Positions 9,849 to 21,573 of a DNA stretch of 64,000 nucleotides are shown here, piece by piece. The number at the start of each line of letters is the position of its first letter. Within the stretch, counting starts at the first letter, position 1. The notes under the pieces are model-generated. The model was given only the letters and a program-made list of their open reading frames with translations. It did no database searches and had not been told where the DNA came from. The position numbers and the translations under genes are program-made. The DNA is taken from assembly GCA_003952965.2 (NCBI GenBank), contig CM025852.1, positions 5,304,825-5,368,824 on the forward strand, given 5' to 3'. Source of the DNA: Morella rubra. Lineage: Eukaryota > Streptophyta > Magnoliopsida > Fagales > Myricaceae.

Positions 9849-11970
9849 ATGGACGCTACAGTGGTGGTAGCTTTGACAGTGCTGCTAGTTCTTTAGTGCT
9901 AGTGCTAGTGGTCCTTTACCCACCATTGTGACCAACTCTAAACTACCAACTGACATCCTCAGTCTAAAAAGAGGAAGAATTCTAAGGAGTCGCCAGTGTG
10001 GGAGCACTTTACCAGGATTCCACTAGCACCAGAGGAGAATCCATTATTGGCTCAGGCCAACTGCAACTACTGTGGTAAGTTATTTCCATGTCATCACAAA
10101 AAAAAATGGAACTTTGGGGTTGTGGCAACATAATCATGCATGCTTGTTTTATAAGAGGAAGGTTGGTCACGTGGATGTGGGTCAAATGTTGTTAAGTCAT
10201 GATGCTTCGAAAACCACTACAAGTGATGTAAGAATGATGGGTGTGACCCGAAAGTTTGATGAGAAGTGTATTAGGCATTTAATTGCAATGATAATAATTG
10301 TTGATGAGTTGTCTATTATGACTGTTCAGAAGAAAGAGTTTATGAATTGATCAAATTACCTTCAGCCTATGATTTCCATCTAAGATACTATAATGAGGGA
10401 TTGTGAGATCGGTGTTAAAATGAGAAGGCTAAGTTGAGACATGGGTTTAAAGTCAATGGGTATAGGGTTTGTTTCACAACAGATACTTGGACTTCGATTC
10501 AGAATTTTAATTACATGTGTGTGACGGGTCATTTTATTGATGCTAGTTGGACTTTGCATAAGAGGGTGTTATCTTTTCGAAAAATAGAAGACCATAAAGG
10601 TGCCACCATTACCAAGGAGTTAGAGGATTGTATGTTTGATTAGAGGATTGAGAGGATTCTCACAATTACGGTGGATAATGCCTCTGCTAATGATGTTGCC
10701 ATTGATCAAGTGAAAAGGAGGCAGTTGCACGGAGATGGGGTTGTATGTGGCCATGATTTTATACATTTGAGATGTTCTGCTCATATTTTGAACTTGATAG
10801 TGACGGAGGGCTTAAAACATGTTGATGATTCGATTTTGAAAGTTCGAAATATGATTAGATATGTGAAGTCCTCCCCTCCCGTTGATAGCATTCAAAAGAT
10901 GTGTTGAACGTAGAAATATCCAATGTGGTCAGTTTTTGACTCTTGATGTCAGTACTCGTTGGAACTCAGCATACTTGATATTGTCTGTGGCTGAGAAGTA
11001 TCAACGAGCTTTTGAGCTCATGTTGGATGATGATGGGGTATTTGTGACCTACTTGAAGGAGGATGGGCATGGGAGGAAGGGTTTGGGACCCCCACATTTG
11101 ATGATTGGGAGCATATTCATCACTTCATTAAATTTTTAAAATTGTTTTATGATGTGACGTTGAGGATGTCGGGGTCACTTGTGTCTACTACTAACTTTTG
11201 TTTTAAGGAATTAGCTAAAATTCATAGGCATTTGGCGAAGTATTGTTGCAGTGGAGATAAGACGCTTGAGGAGATGGCTTTGCGCATGATGACAAAGTAT
11301 AACAAGTATTAGGGTGATCTTGAGAAAGTGAATAGGTTGCTGTTTGTTGTAATTGTGCTTGATCCTCACTTCAAAGTGATGATGTTGGAGTATTGGTTTA
11401 AGAAAGTAATGGGAGAGGAGGGGGCGTAGCATGGCGACTATTGTGAGAGGCACTTTGGACCGTTTGTTTGAAGAATATAGTGGCAGTCATAGCAGTAGTT
11501 CTAGGGATTTGGCTCATTTGGGACGTGATGTAACTATGGGAGGACATGGGACAAGAGATGATCAAAAGGATTGGGATGACTTTGATGACTATAGGGTATC
11601 TTAAACTGCATTGGACTCCAAATCTAACGTGGAGAGGTATTTCATGGAGTCTGTAGAAGTTAAGTCCCTTACATTTGATTTCTCATGTAGTGGAAGGTGA
11701 ACTCTGTGAAATATCTTACCCTTGCCTGCATAGCTCATGACGTGTTGGTGATTCCTATCACGATTGTGCCTTCTGAGTTTGTATTTAGTACTAGAGGGTG
11801 AGTATTGGATCCATTTCAGAGTTCCTTAGCACCAAACACTGTCCAAGGTCTTATTTGTGCACAAAATTGGTTTAGGAGTGACCCTATTGCAGATGAGGAT
11901 GACATGACTCAAGATGTGAATGAAGATCCACAAAGTTACAGGATGGACACAGATAATTCTTTTGGTTGAC
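9849..11970 (+). pseudogene. Broken hAT transposase, RICESLEEPER-like
   Basis: Fragments in order match plant hAT transposases. A BED-type zinc finger lies at about 9975-10165 (SPVWEHFTRI, then CNYC with downstream His and Cys). The core RNase-H-like domain starts at about 10445 with TTDTWTS and is followed by TVDNASAND near 10670 and CSAHILNL near 10775. STRWNSAYLIL is at about 10945. The C-terminal hATC dimerisation region lies at about 11700-11890 (SEFVFST and ICAQNWFRSDP). The first ATG after the CAG acceptor at 9846-9848 is soon followed by stops, and several frameshifts and nonsense codons separate the blocks. Such proteins cut and paste the element by binding its terminal repeats. This copy is a relic. 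Confidence 0.85.
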
Positions 11971-14409
11971 TATAAATCTATCATCTATTAATTTAGTTAC
12001 TTGCAATTTTTTTGAATATCTGACTTTATATGTTAATTGATTCTAACATTGTGTAATTTTATGTTTGTAGAGTTATCCAAATTGACGTCAACTATCATTG
12101 ATTAGGAGGATGGAAAGTAGAGCAAGATTACTGGATTAGAACTTACTACTTGCTACTTAGTAGCATTTTGAAACTTCTACTTGTATTATTATGTTTGTTG
12201 AATTGATATGTGTTGTTCAATTAATATATGTTGTGGATTGGTATATTAGGTTTGTGGATTGGTTAAATGTTAATTACTTGCATTATGTAATTTAGGTTTG
12301 TGGAATATGGATTGCTAATTTAGGTTTGTTAAATTAATAAGTTGTGGATTGCTAAATTAAACGTGGAATGTGGATTGCTTAATTAGGTTTGTGGATTCTT
12401 AGGGAGAAAAAGGCCATAAGATACAAAGTTCTATGATCATAATCTAATATGGTCATAGAGATAATATATTGTGGCCAACATTTTTTAAATAAAAACTAAT
12501 TTTCTCCCTTTGCAGTTTGCATTTTAGCTTTTGTCAATATTAAATTTTAGCTAGCATTTTTTTTTTTTTTAACAAAACAACACTTATTTTGGCTTAAAAA
12601 ATTGGACATAACAGTTGACACAATCACAATTCACAAACACAAAAAAATGGAACAAGATTGGGCTTATTTTTACCCACATTTACTCATTGACACAACTGCC
12701 AAAAAAGAGGCCCAAATTTGGTCTATAATTTGGGCTAAAAAGGCCTAGAGAGAAAGCTCTAAAAAAACCCAAAGAAAGCCCTAAAAATAGCCTAAAAAAT
12801 TGAATTGGGCTAAAAAAAGCCCACTAAAATGCAGGCCCAAGTATGAGCGGTTCAGTCGAAACTGCCCATACGGTAATTGCAACTACCAGTAGCGGTTACT
12901 ATTAGAGATGTAAACGAGTCAAGCCGAGCCGAGCCGAGTAGTGACACATATGTTGAGTTTGAGCTTGGTTTGTTTAACACATATAAGAGCTCTTGAGCTC
13001 AAGTAAAGTTTGAAAACTCCTGTCTAAACTCGGCTTGTTAAATTTTAAACAAGTTCGTGTTCGACACAAAACAAACAAACGAGCTCAGCTTGACTTGAGC
13101 TCATTTTGTATTTTTAAAATTAAGGAGTATCTTTTCAAGATTTGAAATTACCATATTTTTGACACTCAAAATTTTCACTAATTAAAAAAAAAATCACAAA
13201 ATAATCTCTCTCATCATTATCATGTAATTATGTATAAAAGTTCTAAATTTATGATCTAAAGTATAATTAACATAGGCCAATGGTAGAGACATCTATTCCT
13301 AAAGATAGATGTTGCTTTTAGCTTATGAATTATGATAATCAGTTGTATTTTAACTCGATAAAATTTTAATGGTACATTTGTCATCAAGTATAGATTACTT
13401 CTATATCTTAAGGTATACTAAACATGATCTATTAATTAAATTAGAGTTGCTTCCATACTTTTCCGCCATTCCATAATAAGGAACTCCTTTAATCTTAACT
13501 TTCTATAAACAAAATCAAGTTTAGTTATTTATACTTTGGTCAAAATTTGATGTATATTGAATATCTAGATCATTGGATTGTAATGATGGAAGTTACGAAG
13601 ATGAAGATTAGCAGAATTTCTTATGAAAGAATTTTTAACTTCATATTAGCTATATAAATATACGAATGACTATGAATTACTAAGAAAATATTAAACTAAC
13701 ATGAAACACATATGTTATATAAATTGAAGTAGCTAAATTTTTAAGTAAATATAAAATGGTAAAACATGTAATTACATATATGTGGTTATAACATAGAAAT
13801 TAAGAAACAGCCCTTGTAGAGTGTTTCAAACTTAAATTAAAATGCATAACAAAATGTATGAATAGATATACATACATTAATATCAAACAAAATGACAACC
13901 TATTAAAAATATTTTGTTTTATATAAATGAAAAAATATTTAATTACATATGTTATACCAAATATATTAAATCGAGCTTGGACTAAAATGCATAACAAAAT
14001 ATATATTTATATATTCAAAAATGACATACATATATACATTTTATAACGTACCTTAATATGATAATATCATAAAAATTTAATATAAACCATAACACATGCA
14101 TATATATATTGATCTGTATCTCTTTTTTGTGTTTGAATTCTTGGCCATTTGATCACTCTACTTCAAGCTTCTTAGTCAATCTCCAGTACTCCCGTCTAAA
14201 TTAAACCCCAATCTTAGCAGCCTAGAAGCATACCTAAATAGTAAGCGCAGAGTTTCAAACAGTAAATCCCAGGAGAGGCATGAGCAAATGGCCATAAAAA
14301 GCTATGTCCTTTTAAGTTTGTTAAGTTAAAAGGTTGAAGCCTAGACAGGTTTATTGTCGATTCATTAGGTTGTTTGTTTTAGTATGATTCTTGTGTCCAA
14401 AAGTTAAAC

Positions 14410-15402
14410 ATGAATAGGATGTTTGGATCTACTTTTTTCACGAGTTCTAGGTCATCTGGTTCCATTCTATCAATTCCAGAAATAGTCAATGAAGAAGAAT
14501 ATGAACTCAACGAAGTCAATTCTAACCTTTAGAATTGAAATATTCCTAAGGTTCCCAGTAGTGAAATCTACTCTAAGCCAAGTTTTGGTTCTTTATCTTT
14601 TTACAGGTAATTACCATGTCAAAACGTAGAACAAGTTTATGCTCTAAGTAAAACCCATGAGAAATGTCAACTTTTGTCTCCCGATGTCCTGAAAAAACAG
14701 AGCGAAAAAAGTTTTAAGTACATTCACATAGGTTTAGTCCAAGTTGCAGTTAAACCATTAACCCGAAAAGGGATTAATGCCTCTGTTTTGTTGTGTCTTC
14801 GTGATGCTAGGTTCACAGATTATAGCACTAGTATCCTAGGTATAATTGAATCCAGTCTCCATAATGGACTTATCCATTTTGATTGCTTTCTTAATTTTAT
14901 TCTAAGTCTAAGTGATAAACATCTTCTAAAAGCCTTAACCTTGAACATTAAAACTTCAGGTTATGAGATGTTAGAAGGAAGTCAACCTTTAGCTTTGATT
15001 TATAGGATTTATTACAAGTGCATTCGAACCAACTTAAATGTTCATGCCTTAGTCAAAAGTCTCAAGGATCAAACCTTGTTGATCCAAAGTCATACCAATG
15101 ATGCCAACATCAAAGTCCCTAAGTCAATCGTTTAGAAAGATGTAACTCTTCCTAGTCAATGGATTCTTGAGAATGAGAACCCAACCAAGCCAATTCATAG
15201 CGACATCACCAAGCTAGATATGATCCAACAATACCTTGATGGATCAGTCAGAATTAGTTTTGATGAATCCAGAGGTTTCCAACCACTTAGGATTCAGGAA
15301 CCAGGTAGTCATTATGCTAGAAGATCTACCTCTAATATCCCTGAACCTAATCTTACAAGCCTACATCGTAAACTCAAAAAGTTCAAGTCAATTCCCAAGT
15401 GA
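14410..15402 (+). pseudogene. Pararetroviral movement-protein region of ORF1, broken
   Basis: The probable start of ORF1 is the ATG at 14410. The same frame is stopped near 14530, reopens at 14674-15135, is stopped at 15133-15135, and continues to 15402. The part at 14674-15135 matches movement proteins of the 30K superfamily in caulimovirids (VAVKPLTRKGINASVLLCLRD block), which in live viruses widen plasmodesmata. The following DNA to about 16060 keeps short matching pieces in shifting frames. Confidence 0.7.
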
Positions 15403-16063
15403 GTACTCCCTTGTACTCCATTAAGTCTCAACAGTTAACTGTTGATGAAGATGATGAGCAGGATTCTCCTACTTAGATAGATTTTGAGTCTGTCATTAAT
15501 CCTCAGTTAATAACCATAAGTAAAGCTTTTACTCCTAACATGAAAACTCTAGAAGATGAATTTATGTCAAAGTAAATTTGGTCAAAAGAACTCGGTATCG
15601 TGAAAGTCACACGAAAGCCGAAAAGAAAGTTATTTATGATAAATGACAAGAACTTATGCTTCAACTTGGAACGAACATAAGTTTCTTTGAATATTTGGAG
15701 AAATATCACCCAATGAACTTGAATTGTCAAGTTCTCACTAAAGTCAAATGGACTACTTGAGAAAAGAAGTCCATTAGTGCTAGTCACCTTCCACCCGAGA
15801 CTATCGTAGTATCCCACAAAGGATCAGAAGCTATAGCCTCAACATTTAAGATTCCAGATTCCGATAGTAAGAAATAATTGGTTGAACAAAACATTTACAC
15901 AAACCAATATCTCCAAACTATTGGTCATTAGTTAGACAAAATTGAGCTTAAGTTAGACGGTCAATCTCCAATTAATGAAACACCATTAATCAAGCTATCT
16001 AGTAAGCCAATAGGGTTAATAACCTCCTCTTCGGAGCAAATAGCCTTTAGTAAAGTTAGTGAA

Positions 16064-17039
16064 ATGTTAAAAACTTTAGTCTCAACTGAAGTTAGTAAAA
16101 CAGATGGTAAAAAACCCTCCTCCTCTTCTTTCCAGTTAGGTGTCCTTAACCAGGCTAAATCAGAATCAGCCTCTTATTCAAATCATCAAATTAGTGAGAT
16201 AGAAGACCAGTTCAAACAGTTAGAAGTCAACAGGATTAAGTCCAATCTTCCTAACCCCATGTCTCTTATCAAGAATTGGTATAGTAAACCAACTCCTCCT
16301 GATCTTCAATTCGAAGAAAGGAATTTCCATAGTCAATTCTCTGTCTCTTCAGATAAGTTATATGAATGGAATATTGATGGATTATTTGAATAGGAAATCC
16401 TTAATAAACTTTAGCATATGACCATGGTAGCAAATAGCTACTTAGTAAACCAATCTTTTAGTCATCCTGAAGTAGTTGAGTTAATAGTCTCTGATTTCAC
16501 TGTCTCTTTATGCCAATGGTGGGAAAAGTATCTCACTGAAATCGATCGTGATCTTATTCGTTATGCAGTCTACCATGATGAAGAAGGGATTACCAATCTT
16601 TGATGAAACCATAGGTCAAGGTGTTAGTGATGGTATTAATACTCTTATTTATACCATTATTAAACATTTTCTTGGTACACCTTGTAATATCTCTGCTAGG
16701 ATCCATGACCAACTTAGTAATCTCAAATGCCCAACCTTAAGTGATTTTCGGTGGTACAAAGATGTCTTTATTTCTCGAGTCATGCTTAAAGATGATTGTA
16801 AGAACCCATTTTGGAAAGAAAAATTCATTAATGGGTTACCCAACCTCTTCGCCCATAAGATCCAAAAAGTCTTAAGTCAACCCTCAGGTATCATAGAATA
16901 TGAAAACCTGACATATGGTGATCTTGTTAGTACCATCAACAAAGAAGGTTTGAAGATGTGTATTAACATGAAGATTAGTAATCAACTTAGCAAAGACCGT
17001 AGGAAAGCTAAGTATGAAATGGGTAATTTCTGCGAATAG
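16064..17039 (+). pseudogene. Pararetroviral coat-protein region, broken
   Basis: Two frames (16064-16603 with a stop at 16391-16393, then 16548-17039) together cover a capsid-like region with the block LPNLFAHKIQKVL and conserved tryptophans. A frameshift lies near 16550-16600. Caulimovirid coat proteins precede a zinc knuckle, which follows here at 17231. Assignment rests on position and general resemblance. Confidence 0.65.
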
Positions 17040-17230
17040 TATGGTCTACCTCCCATAGTTTCTTCTCGTAGAAAATACCAGAAGGAAAGGTCTTCTTCAA
17101 AAAGACAAACAAATACCACAAACGGTCCTTTAGGAAGTATATCCCTCCTGAAGATAGTAAATCTAAGTTTTACAAGAAAAACTTTATAACAAAGTCCAAG
17201 CCTAAGTTTGCTAAAGACAAAAGTAAAATT

Positions 17231-17290
17231 AGGTGTTATAAATGTAAAAAATTAGGTCATTACAGTTCAGAATGTCATGTTAAGGAAAAC
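17231..17290 (+). pseudogene. CCHC zinc knuckle of the pararetroviral coat protein
   Basis: A CYKCKKLGHYSSEC motif (C-x2-C-x4-H-x4-C) sits just downstream of the coat-protein block. In caulimovirids it binds nucleic acid during packaging. A lysine-rich, coiled-coil-like stretch follows to about 17880. Confidence 0.8.
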
Positions 17291-17929
17291 ATTAATTCCT
17301 TAGACATCCCTGATAGTGAAAAAGTCAAATTATTTTCCATTTTAGAACTAAGAGATTCTAGTGGTAGTGATTTAGAAATAGATGACTTCCGTCCTCTAGT
17401 TCTAGTTCCAACTCTAGTACCGACACAGAGTCTGACACCCCTAATCAGAAATTAGGATGTCAAGATAGTTGTTGTCACCCAAGTAAAACTCTTAATGTCA
17501 TTAGTAAACAAGAAGAACTTTTAATAGATTTAATAGATAAAGTTGAAGATCCTGAACTTAAAGCTCAGTATCTCACTAAGTTAAAAAATGTTTTAAGTAA
17601 AAAAGAAAACAAGTTAAAAATCCCTAAAACCCAAGTCAGTCTTAATAAAATCTTAGACAAGTTTAAGAAAACAAATAAACCGGTCACCCTTCAAGATTTA
17701 TGGACTGAAGTCCAACAAGTTAAAAAAGAGATTTGAGAATTAAAAGAACAAAATAAAACTCTTGAACAAGAAGTTCCCCTTCTTAAAATTAACCAAAATT
17801 TTAAGAAACAAAGTCAACCTTCTTCTGAGTTTGACCACTTAGAATTTGAAGCTACTCTTCCCATTATCCCTCCAGGTGATGCATAATGTAGTAATAAATT
17901 CTTAAGCATAGTAAGCCGAATGCATTTTC

Positions 17930-18300
17930 AAAAATGGCATTCAAAAGTTACCATTATAGTTAATTCTGAATATTCTTTTAAGGTTGTTGCCCTTATAGAT
18001 TCAGGCGTTGATCTTAATTGTATTTAGGAAGGTTTAATCCCTACCAAGTATTATGAGAAGTCGAAGGAACGTCTTCTCTCCGCTAATGGTAGTCAAATGA
18101 GTATTAATTACAAGTTAACAAAAGCACATATTTGCAAAGATAATGTCTGCTTTAAGTCACCCTTTGTTTTAGTAAAAACATGCCGGATCAGAAAGTCATT
18201 TTAGGCACTCCTTTCATTTGTTTGTTGTATCCTTTCACCACAAGTAGTGAAGGTCTTACAACCAACATCTTTGGTCAAGATGTTACCTTTGAGTTCGTTC
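17930..18300 (+). pseudogene. Pararetroviral aspartic protease region, broken
   Basis: An ALIDSG motif at about 17990-18007 matches the D-S/T-G active site of retroviral-type proteases, and VILGTPF near 18195 matches the conserved C-terminal block. A stop codon interrupts the frame at about 18026 and the frame changes before 18180. Confidence 0.75.
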
Positions 18301-18559
18301 GTCCACCTAAGCCTAGAAAACTTATTATGTTACAGGAAGCATCCATTAGTAAAACTCTCAATTTAATTATTAGTAAAACTTAGCATCTTGGTTTTCTTAA
18401 GGAAGAAATCAAGTTCAAAAGAGTTGAGGATCAACTCTTAAGTCAAAATCTGCAAACCCAGATTAAGTCATTCCAAGTTAAGTTCGAACAACGAGTCTGT
18501 TTTGACTTACCCAATGCTTTCTGGCATAGAAAGCAACACATTGTCAAGTTATCTTATGT

Positions 18560-19310
18560 TTCAGAATTTAGTGAGAAAAACATTCCCACTAAGGCTCGAC
18601 TGATTCAAATGAATCAAGAGATGATAGAATTCTGCAAAAAGAAATCCAAGATCTCTTAAGTAAAGGAATCATTTGCCATAGTAAATCCCCTTGGTCCCGT
18701 TCAGCTTTCTATGTCTAAAATGCTGAAATTGAAAGAGGAACTCCTAGGTTAGTCATCAACTACAAGCCTATGAACAAAGTCCTTCAATGGATTAGGTATT
18801 CTATCCTTGATAAAAGGGATCTCATAGGTCGCCTTTTAGAAGCCACTGTGTTTAGTAAATTCGACATGAAAAGCAGATTTTGGCAAATCCAGGTTCACGA
18901 GTCAGACAAGTACAAGACAACATTCACCATTCCTTTTGGACATTACAAATGGAATGTAATGCCCTTTGGTTTGAGAAATGCTCCAAGTGAATTCCAAAAT
19001 ATCATGAATGACAAAAAGAATGTAATGTCCTTTGGTTTGAAAAATGCTCCAAGTGAATTCTAAAATATCATGAATGATATTTTCAATCCTTATAGTCACT
19101 TCACCATTATCTACATTGATTATGTTCTCGTTTTCTCTAGATCCATAGAAGAACATTGGAAACATCTCGATAAGTTTCTCTATATTGTGAAGTCAAACGA
19201 CTTAGTGGTCTCAGCCCCTAAGATCAAGTTATTACAAACCAAAGTCAGATTTTTAGGTTTCAATATTTACCAAGGTCAAATTCAGCCAATTGATAGAGCT
19301 ATTTAATTTG
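18560..19310 (+). pseudogene. Pararetroviral reverse transcriptase, broken, with internal 66-bp duplication
   Basis: Blocks typical of caulimovirid reverse transcriptase are present: RLVINYKPMNK near 18750, FSKFDMKSRFWQIQV near 18850 and the NVMPFGLRNAPSEFQ block at about 18953. The last block is duplicated in frame with a 66-base period (18953-19018 and 19019-19084); the second copy carries a stop. The catalytic YIDD motif reads YIDY at 19112-19123, losing an essential aspartate. An earlier nonsense codon lies near 18716. Confidence 0.85.
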
Positions 19311-19940
19311 CTGAAAAATTTCAAATGTTATCCTAGACAAAACCCAGCTCCAAAGGTTTCTAGGATCTCTCAATTATGTTGCTGAATTATATCAGAATCT
19401 GCGACATCAATGTAAACTTCTTTTTTATCGTCTCCAGAAGAATCCTCCTCCCTGGACCAAAGAGCACACTGCCATTGTCCAGTTCATCAAGTCACATGTT
19501 AAGACACTCCTTTGTCTTGGCATTCCTTCTCCTAATTCTTTCATAATTATTGAAACAGATGCCTCCAAATTGGTTATGGCGGCATTCTCAAACAGAAAGT
19601 CATTCCCAATTCTAGTGAACAAATTGTCCATTTTTACTCCGGCAATTGGAATCCAGCTTAACAGAATTATAGTACTATCAAAAAAGAAATTGTCTATAGT
19701 ACTATGCATAAGTAAATTTCAAGCTGATTTATTAAATCAAAAATTTGTTCGAGTTGATTGCAAAAGTGCAAAATTTGTTTTAGAAAAAGATGTTCAAAAC
19801 ATTGCATTAAAACAGATTTTTGCTTGTTGGCAAGCAATTTAAGTATTTTTTATTTTGATATTGAGTACATCAAAGGAAGTCAAAACAGTATTCCTGATTT
19901 CCTTACCCGTGAATTCTTGCAGGATTCACATGGCACCTAA
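19311..19940 (+). pseudogene. Pararetroviral RNase H region and end of ORF1, broken
   Basis: The sequence continues from reverse transcriptase through the connection region (LQRFLGSLNYVAELYQN-like block near 19346) into an RNase H region with ETDAS at about 19554-19568. It ends in SQNSIPDFLTREF and a stop at 19938-19940. Two or more frameshifts occur between 19570 and 19760. The last codons overlap the start of ORF2. Confidence 0.75.
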
Positions 19941-21193
19941 ACCTAAAGGAAAAGAACCTGCCAAGTCAACACCACCACCAAAGTTATCTCCCATACATAT
20001 TGTCCTTCAACCAGGTCATGTAGTAACCTATGATTCATCCTCTAGTCAACCTGCAAATAATGTTAAGCGGTTTCATATCTTAGGCAAAGTACCTAAACCA
20101 TCACGTAGCCAGAGTCCGACCCCAGTCTTCTCTTGCCTTAGTCAACAAAATAGGTCAACCTTCCTATTCAGCTAAGCAAGTACCCCTTACCAAGTAATTG
20201 AGGCACTGTCTCTAGCTCAGTCTCCGTTAAGACTACCTAATACGACCTAGTCTCCGGAAATAGACTACAAAGTAAAGGAACATATTCCCAAAAACACTTA
20301 TGTGTTTTTATGTAAACCATACACCAGTCAAATATTTCATATCAAGTCACGCCATGATCAATTGCTCGATCCTCATCAAGTAACAACTTTTGATGGCAGT
20401 CAGCAAGATAAAGAACTGCTCCAAAAAATGCAAGTCATTGATCTGGTTCAAGCTTATTTGCCACCCAAATGACATTTTATCCCAAATCATCCATCCAAGT
20501 CAATAAGCTTTTACAAAGCTATTCTAGTTGACACTGGTTCGGTTAAAATTGATCTCATTCTTGATCGGTTTGATCCATCCAAGAAGAAAGTCATCCTTTC
20601 ACAAGTTATTCATAGTCAAAATTTTGTCTTGCGATGAATGGGGTTCACACCCTTCTGAATTGCAAGATCTCCTAGGTCATGTCATTCCCTTCAGTTATTA
20701 TGATTATACTGAAGCATGGACTAAAGTAATCTTCTACCAAAATAAGACTTTCACTCATTCTTGGTTCCTCAATTTTGACAGTAAATTTACAAGTCAATTT
20801 CCTTCTTGGTTTCACCATTGGTGGCAAATGTTCGGCTCCATTCCTTACATTTTCCCTTCTCCTCTTTTTGAAGCCATGAAAGTTTACTCCACGGGTCACA
20901 AAGTCAACTACAATCAAAGTCAATTTCCCTTGATATCCTTGTTTTCAAGTAAATACAAGATCCCTTGGATTCTCAAGTGGAAATACCAGATAAGTAACAA
21001 CATCTGCACTCACAGATTTTATGTTAAATGGTGGGACACATTCCAGTTTGATTGCATCATTCTCCAAGTCAAAAAGAAGTTTCCTCCTCAATAGGAAATT
21101 TCCCAATTCATGGCAGACAAGGCCAACCTCCAGACAGCTGTGGCTTTCGCCATGGCCCAAGTAAAATCCCTTGTAGATTTGCAAGAGTTCTGA
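19930..21193 (+). pseudogene. Florendovirus-like ORF2, broken
   Basis: A second ORF starts at the ATG at 19930, eleven bases before the end of ORF1, and opens with a lysine- and proline-rich stretch (MAPKPKGKEPAKS). It is stopped at 20173-20175 by a frame change and recovered at 20528-21094. After a nonsense codon at 21092-21094 the same frame runs to a final TGA at 21191-21193. The protein is rich in aromatic residues and its function is unknown in the group. The short overlap and the position after RNase H support the florendovirus assignment. Confidence 0.65.
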
Positions 21194-21196
21194 AAA

Positions 21197-21219
21197 ATAT
21201 ATATATATATATATATAAT
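21197..21219. repeat. TA dinucleotide repeat at the pararetrovirus edge
   Basis: About eleven TA units lie immediately after the end of ORF2. Florendovirus copies are reported to lie often in TA-rich sites, so this probably marks the insertion junction. Confidence 0.7.
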
Positions 21220-21573
21220 ATTAAGAATATACATATATTTTTATTTACATGTATCTTTTTAATACGAGCTTTTAAATGAGCTCAAATGACCCGAGTCAAG
21301 TTTATATGAGATTCGTTCACGAGCTTACATCGAGCCGAGTCGAGTTTAACTTAGTTTGGCTTGTTTAATATTCGAGCTAGAAATGGCGTTCAAACTCGGC
21401 TCCTTTTATTAAACGAACTGAGCTCGAGTCAAGTTTATACGAGCCGAGTTCGAGTTATTCATGAACGGCTCGGTTCATTTACAGCCCTAGTTACCGCTAA
21501 TAGCGGTTGCGGCTAGCGGTACAGGGGCGGTTGGGGGCACAACCGCCCCCGTTAGTACCGCTAATCAGCCCTA

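Larger units (their letters stand above)
14111..21196 (+). mobile_element. Decayed endogenous pararetrovirus (Caulimoviridae, florendovirus-like)
   Basis: The segment reads in the order movement protein, coat protein with zinc knuckle, aspartic protease, reverse transcriptase, RNase H, then a separate second ORF. This is the two-ORF layout known for florendoviruses, which are ancient integrated plant viruses. A leader of about 300 bases precedes the first ORF. The segment is bounded on the right by a TA repeat (21197-21219) and on the left by a TATATATATAT-like tract near 14100. There are no LTRs and no integrase, as expected for caulimovirids. It holds many stops, frameshifts, an internal duplication and a changed catalytic residue, so it is a dead copy. 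Confidence 0.85.
12903..21489. mobile_element. Nested non-autonomous DNA element with GAGCCGAG-rich ends, interrupted by a pararetrovirus
   Basis: The left end reads TAGAGATGTAAACGAG followed by GCCGAGCCGAG; the right end, read backwards, is TAGGGCTGTAAATGAACC then GAGCCG. Both ends carry repeated CTCGGCT/GAGCTC words over about 200-280 bases. The flanks GTTACTAT and GTTACCGC share their first five bases, so any 8-bp target duplication has decayed. No transposase is visible. The interior from about 13140 to 14110 is AT-rich without a gene. The ends suggest a hAT-like non-autonomous family, but that assignment is inference. Confidence 0.6.
8845..21573 (+). mobile_element. hAT DNA transposon (BED-finger transposase family) enlarged by nested insertions
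   Basis: The element starts TAGGGTTGGGCAACC and ends ...ATCAGCCCTA, short imperfect inverted ends of hAT type, with an 8-bp target duplication. Its own DNA is 8845-12902 and 21490-21573; the rest is a nested element and a viral insertion. Subterminal regions carry repeated GCGGT/ACCGC words at both ends (8865-8915 and 21494-21562). Between 9000 and 9848 lies a likely 5' leader with CT-rich tracts and a CAG acceptor just before the first ATG. From 11990 to 12840 is AT-rich 3' sequence. The transposase is broken, so the copy cannot move by itself. Confidence 0.85.

Noticed and set aside
12903-21489. Treating the GAGCCGAG-rich ends as part of the pararetrovirus
   Set aside because: They form a matched inverted pair outside the TA-rich viral edges and resemble DNA transposon termini.
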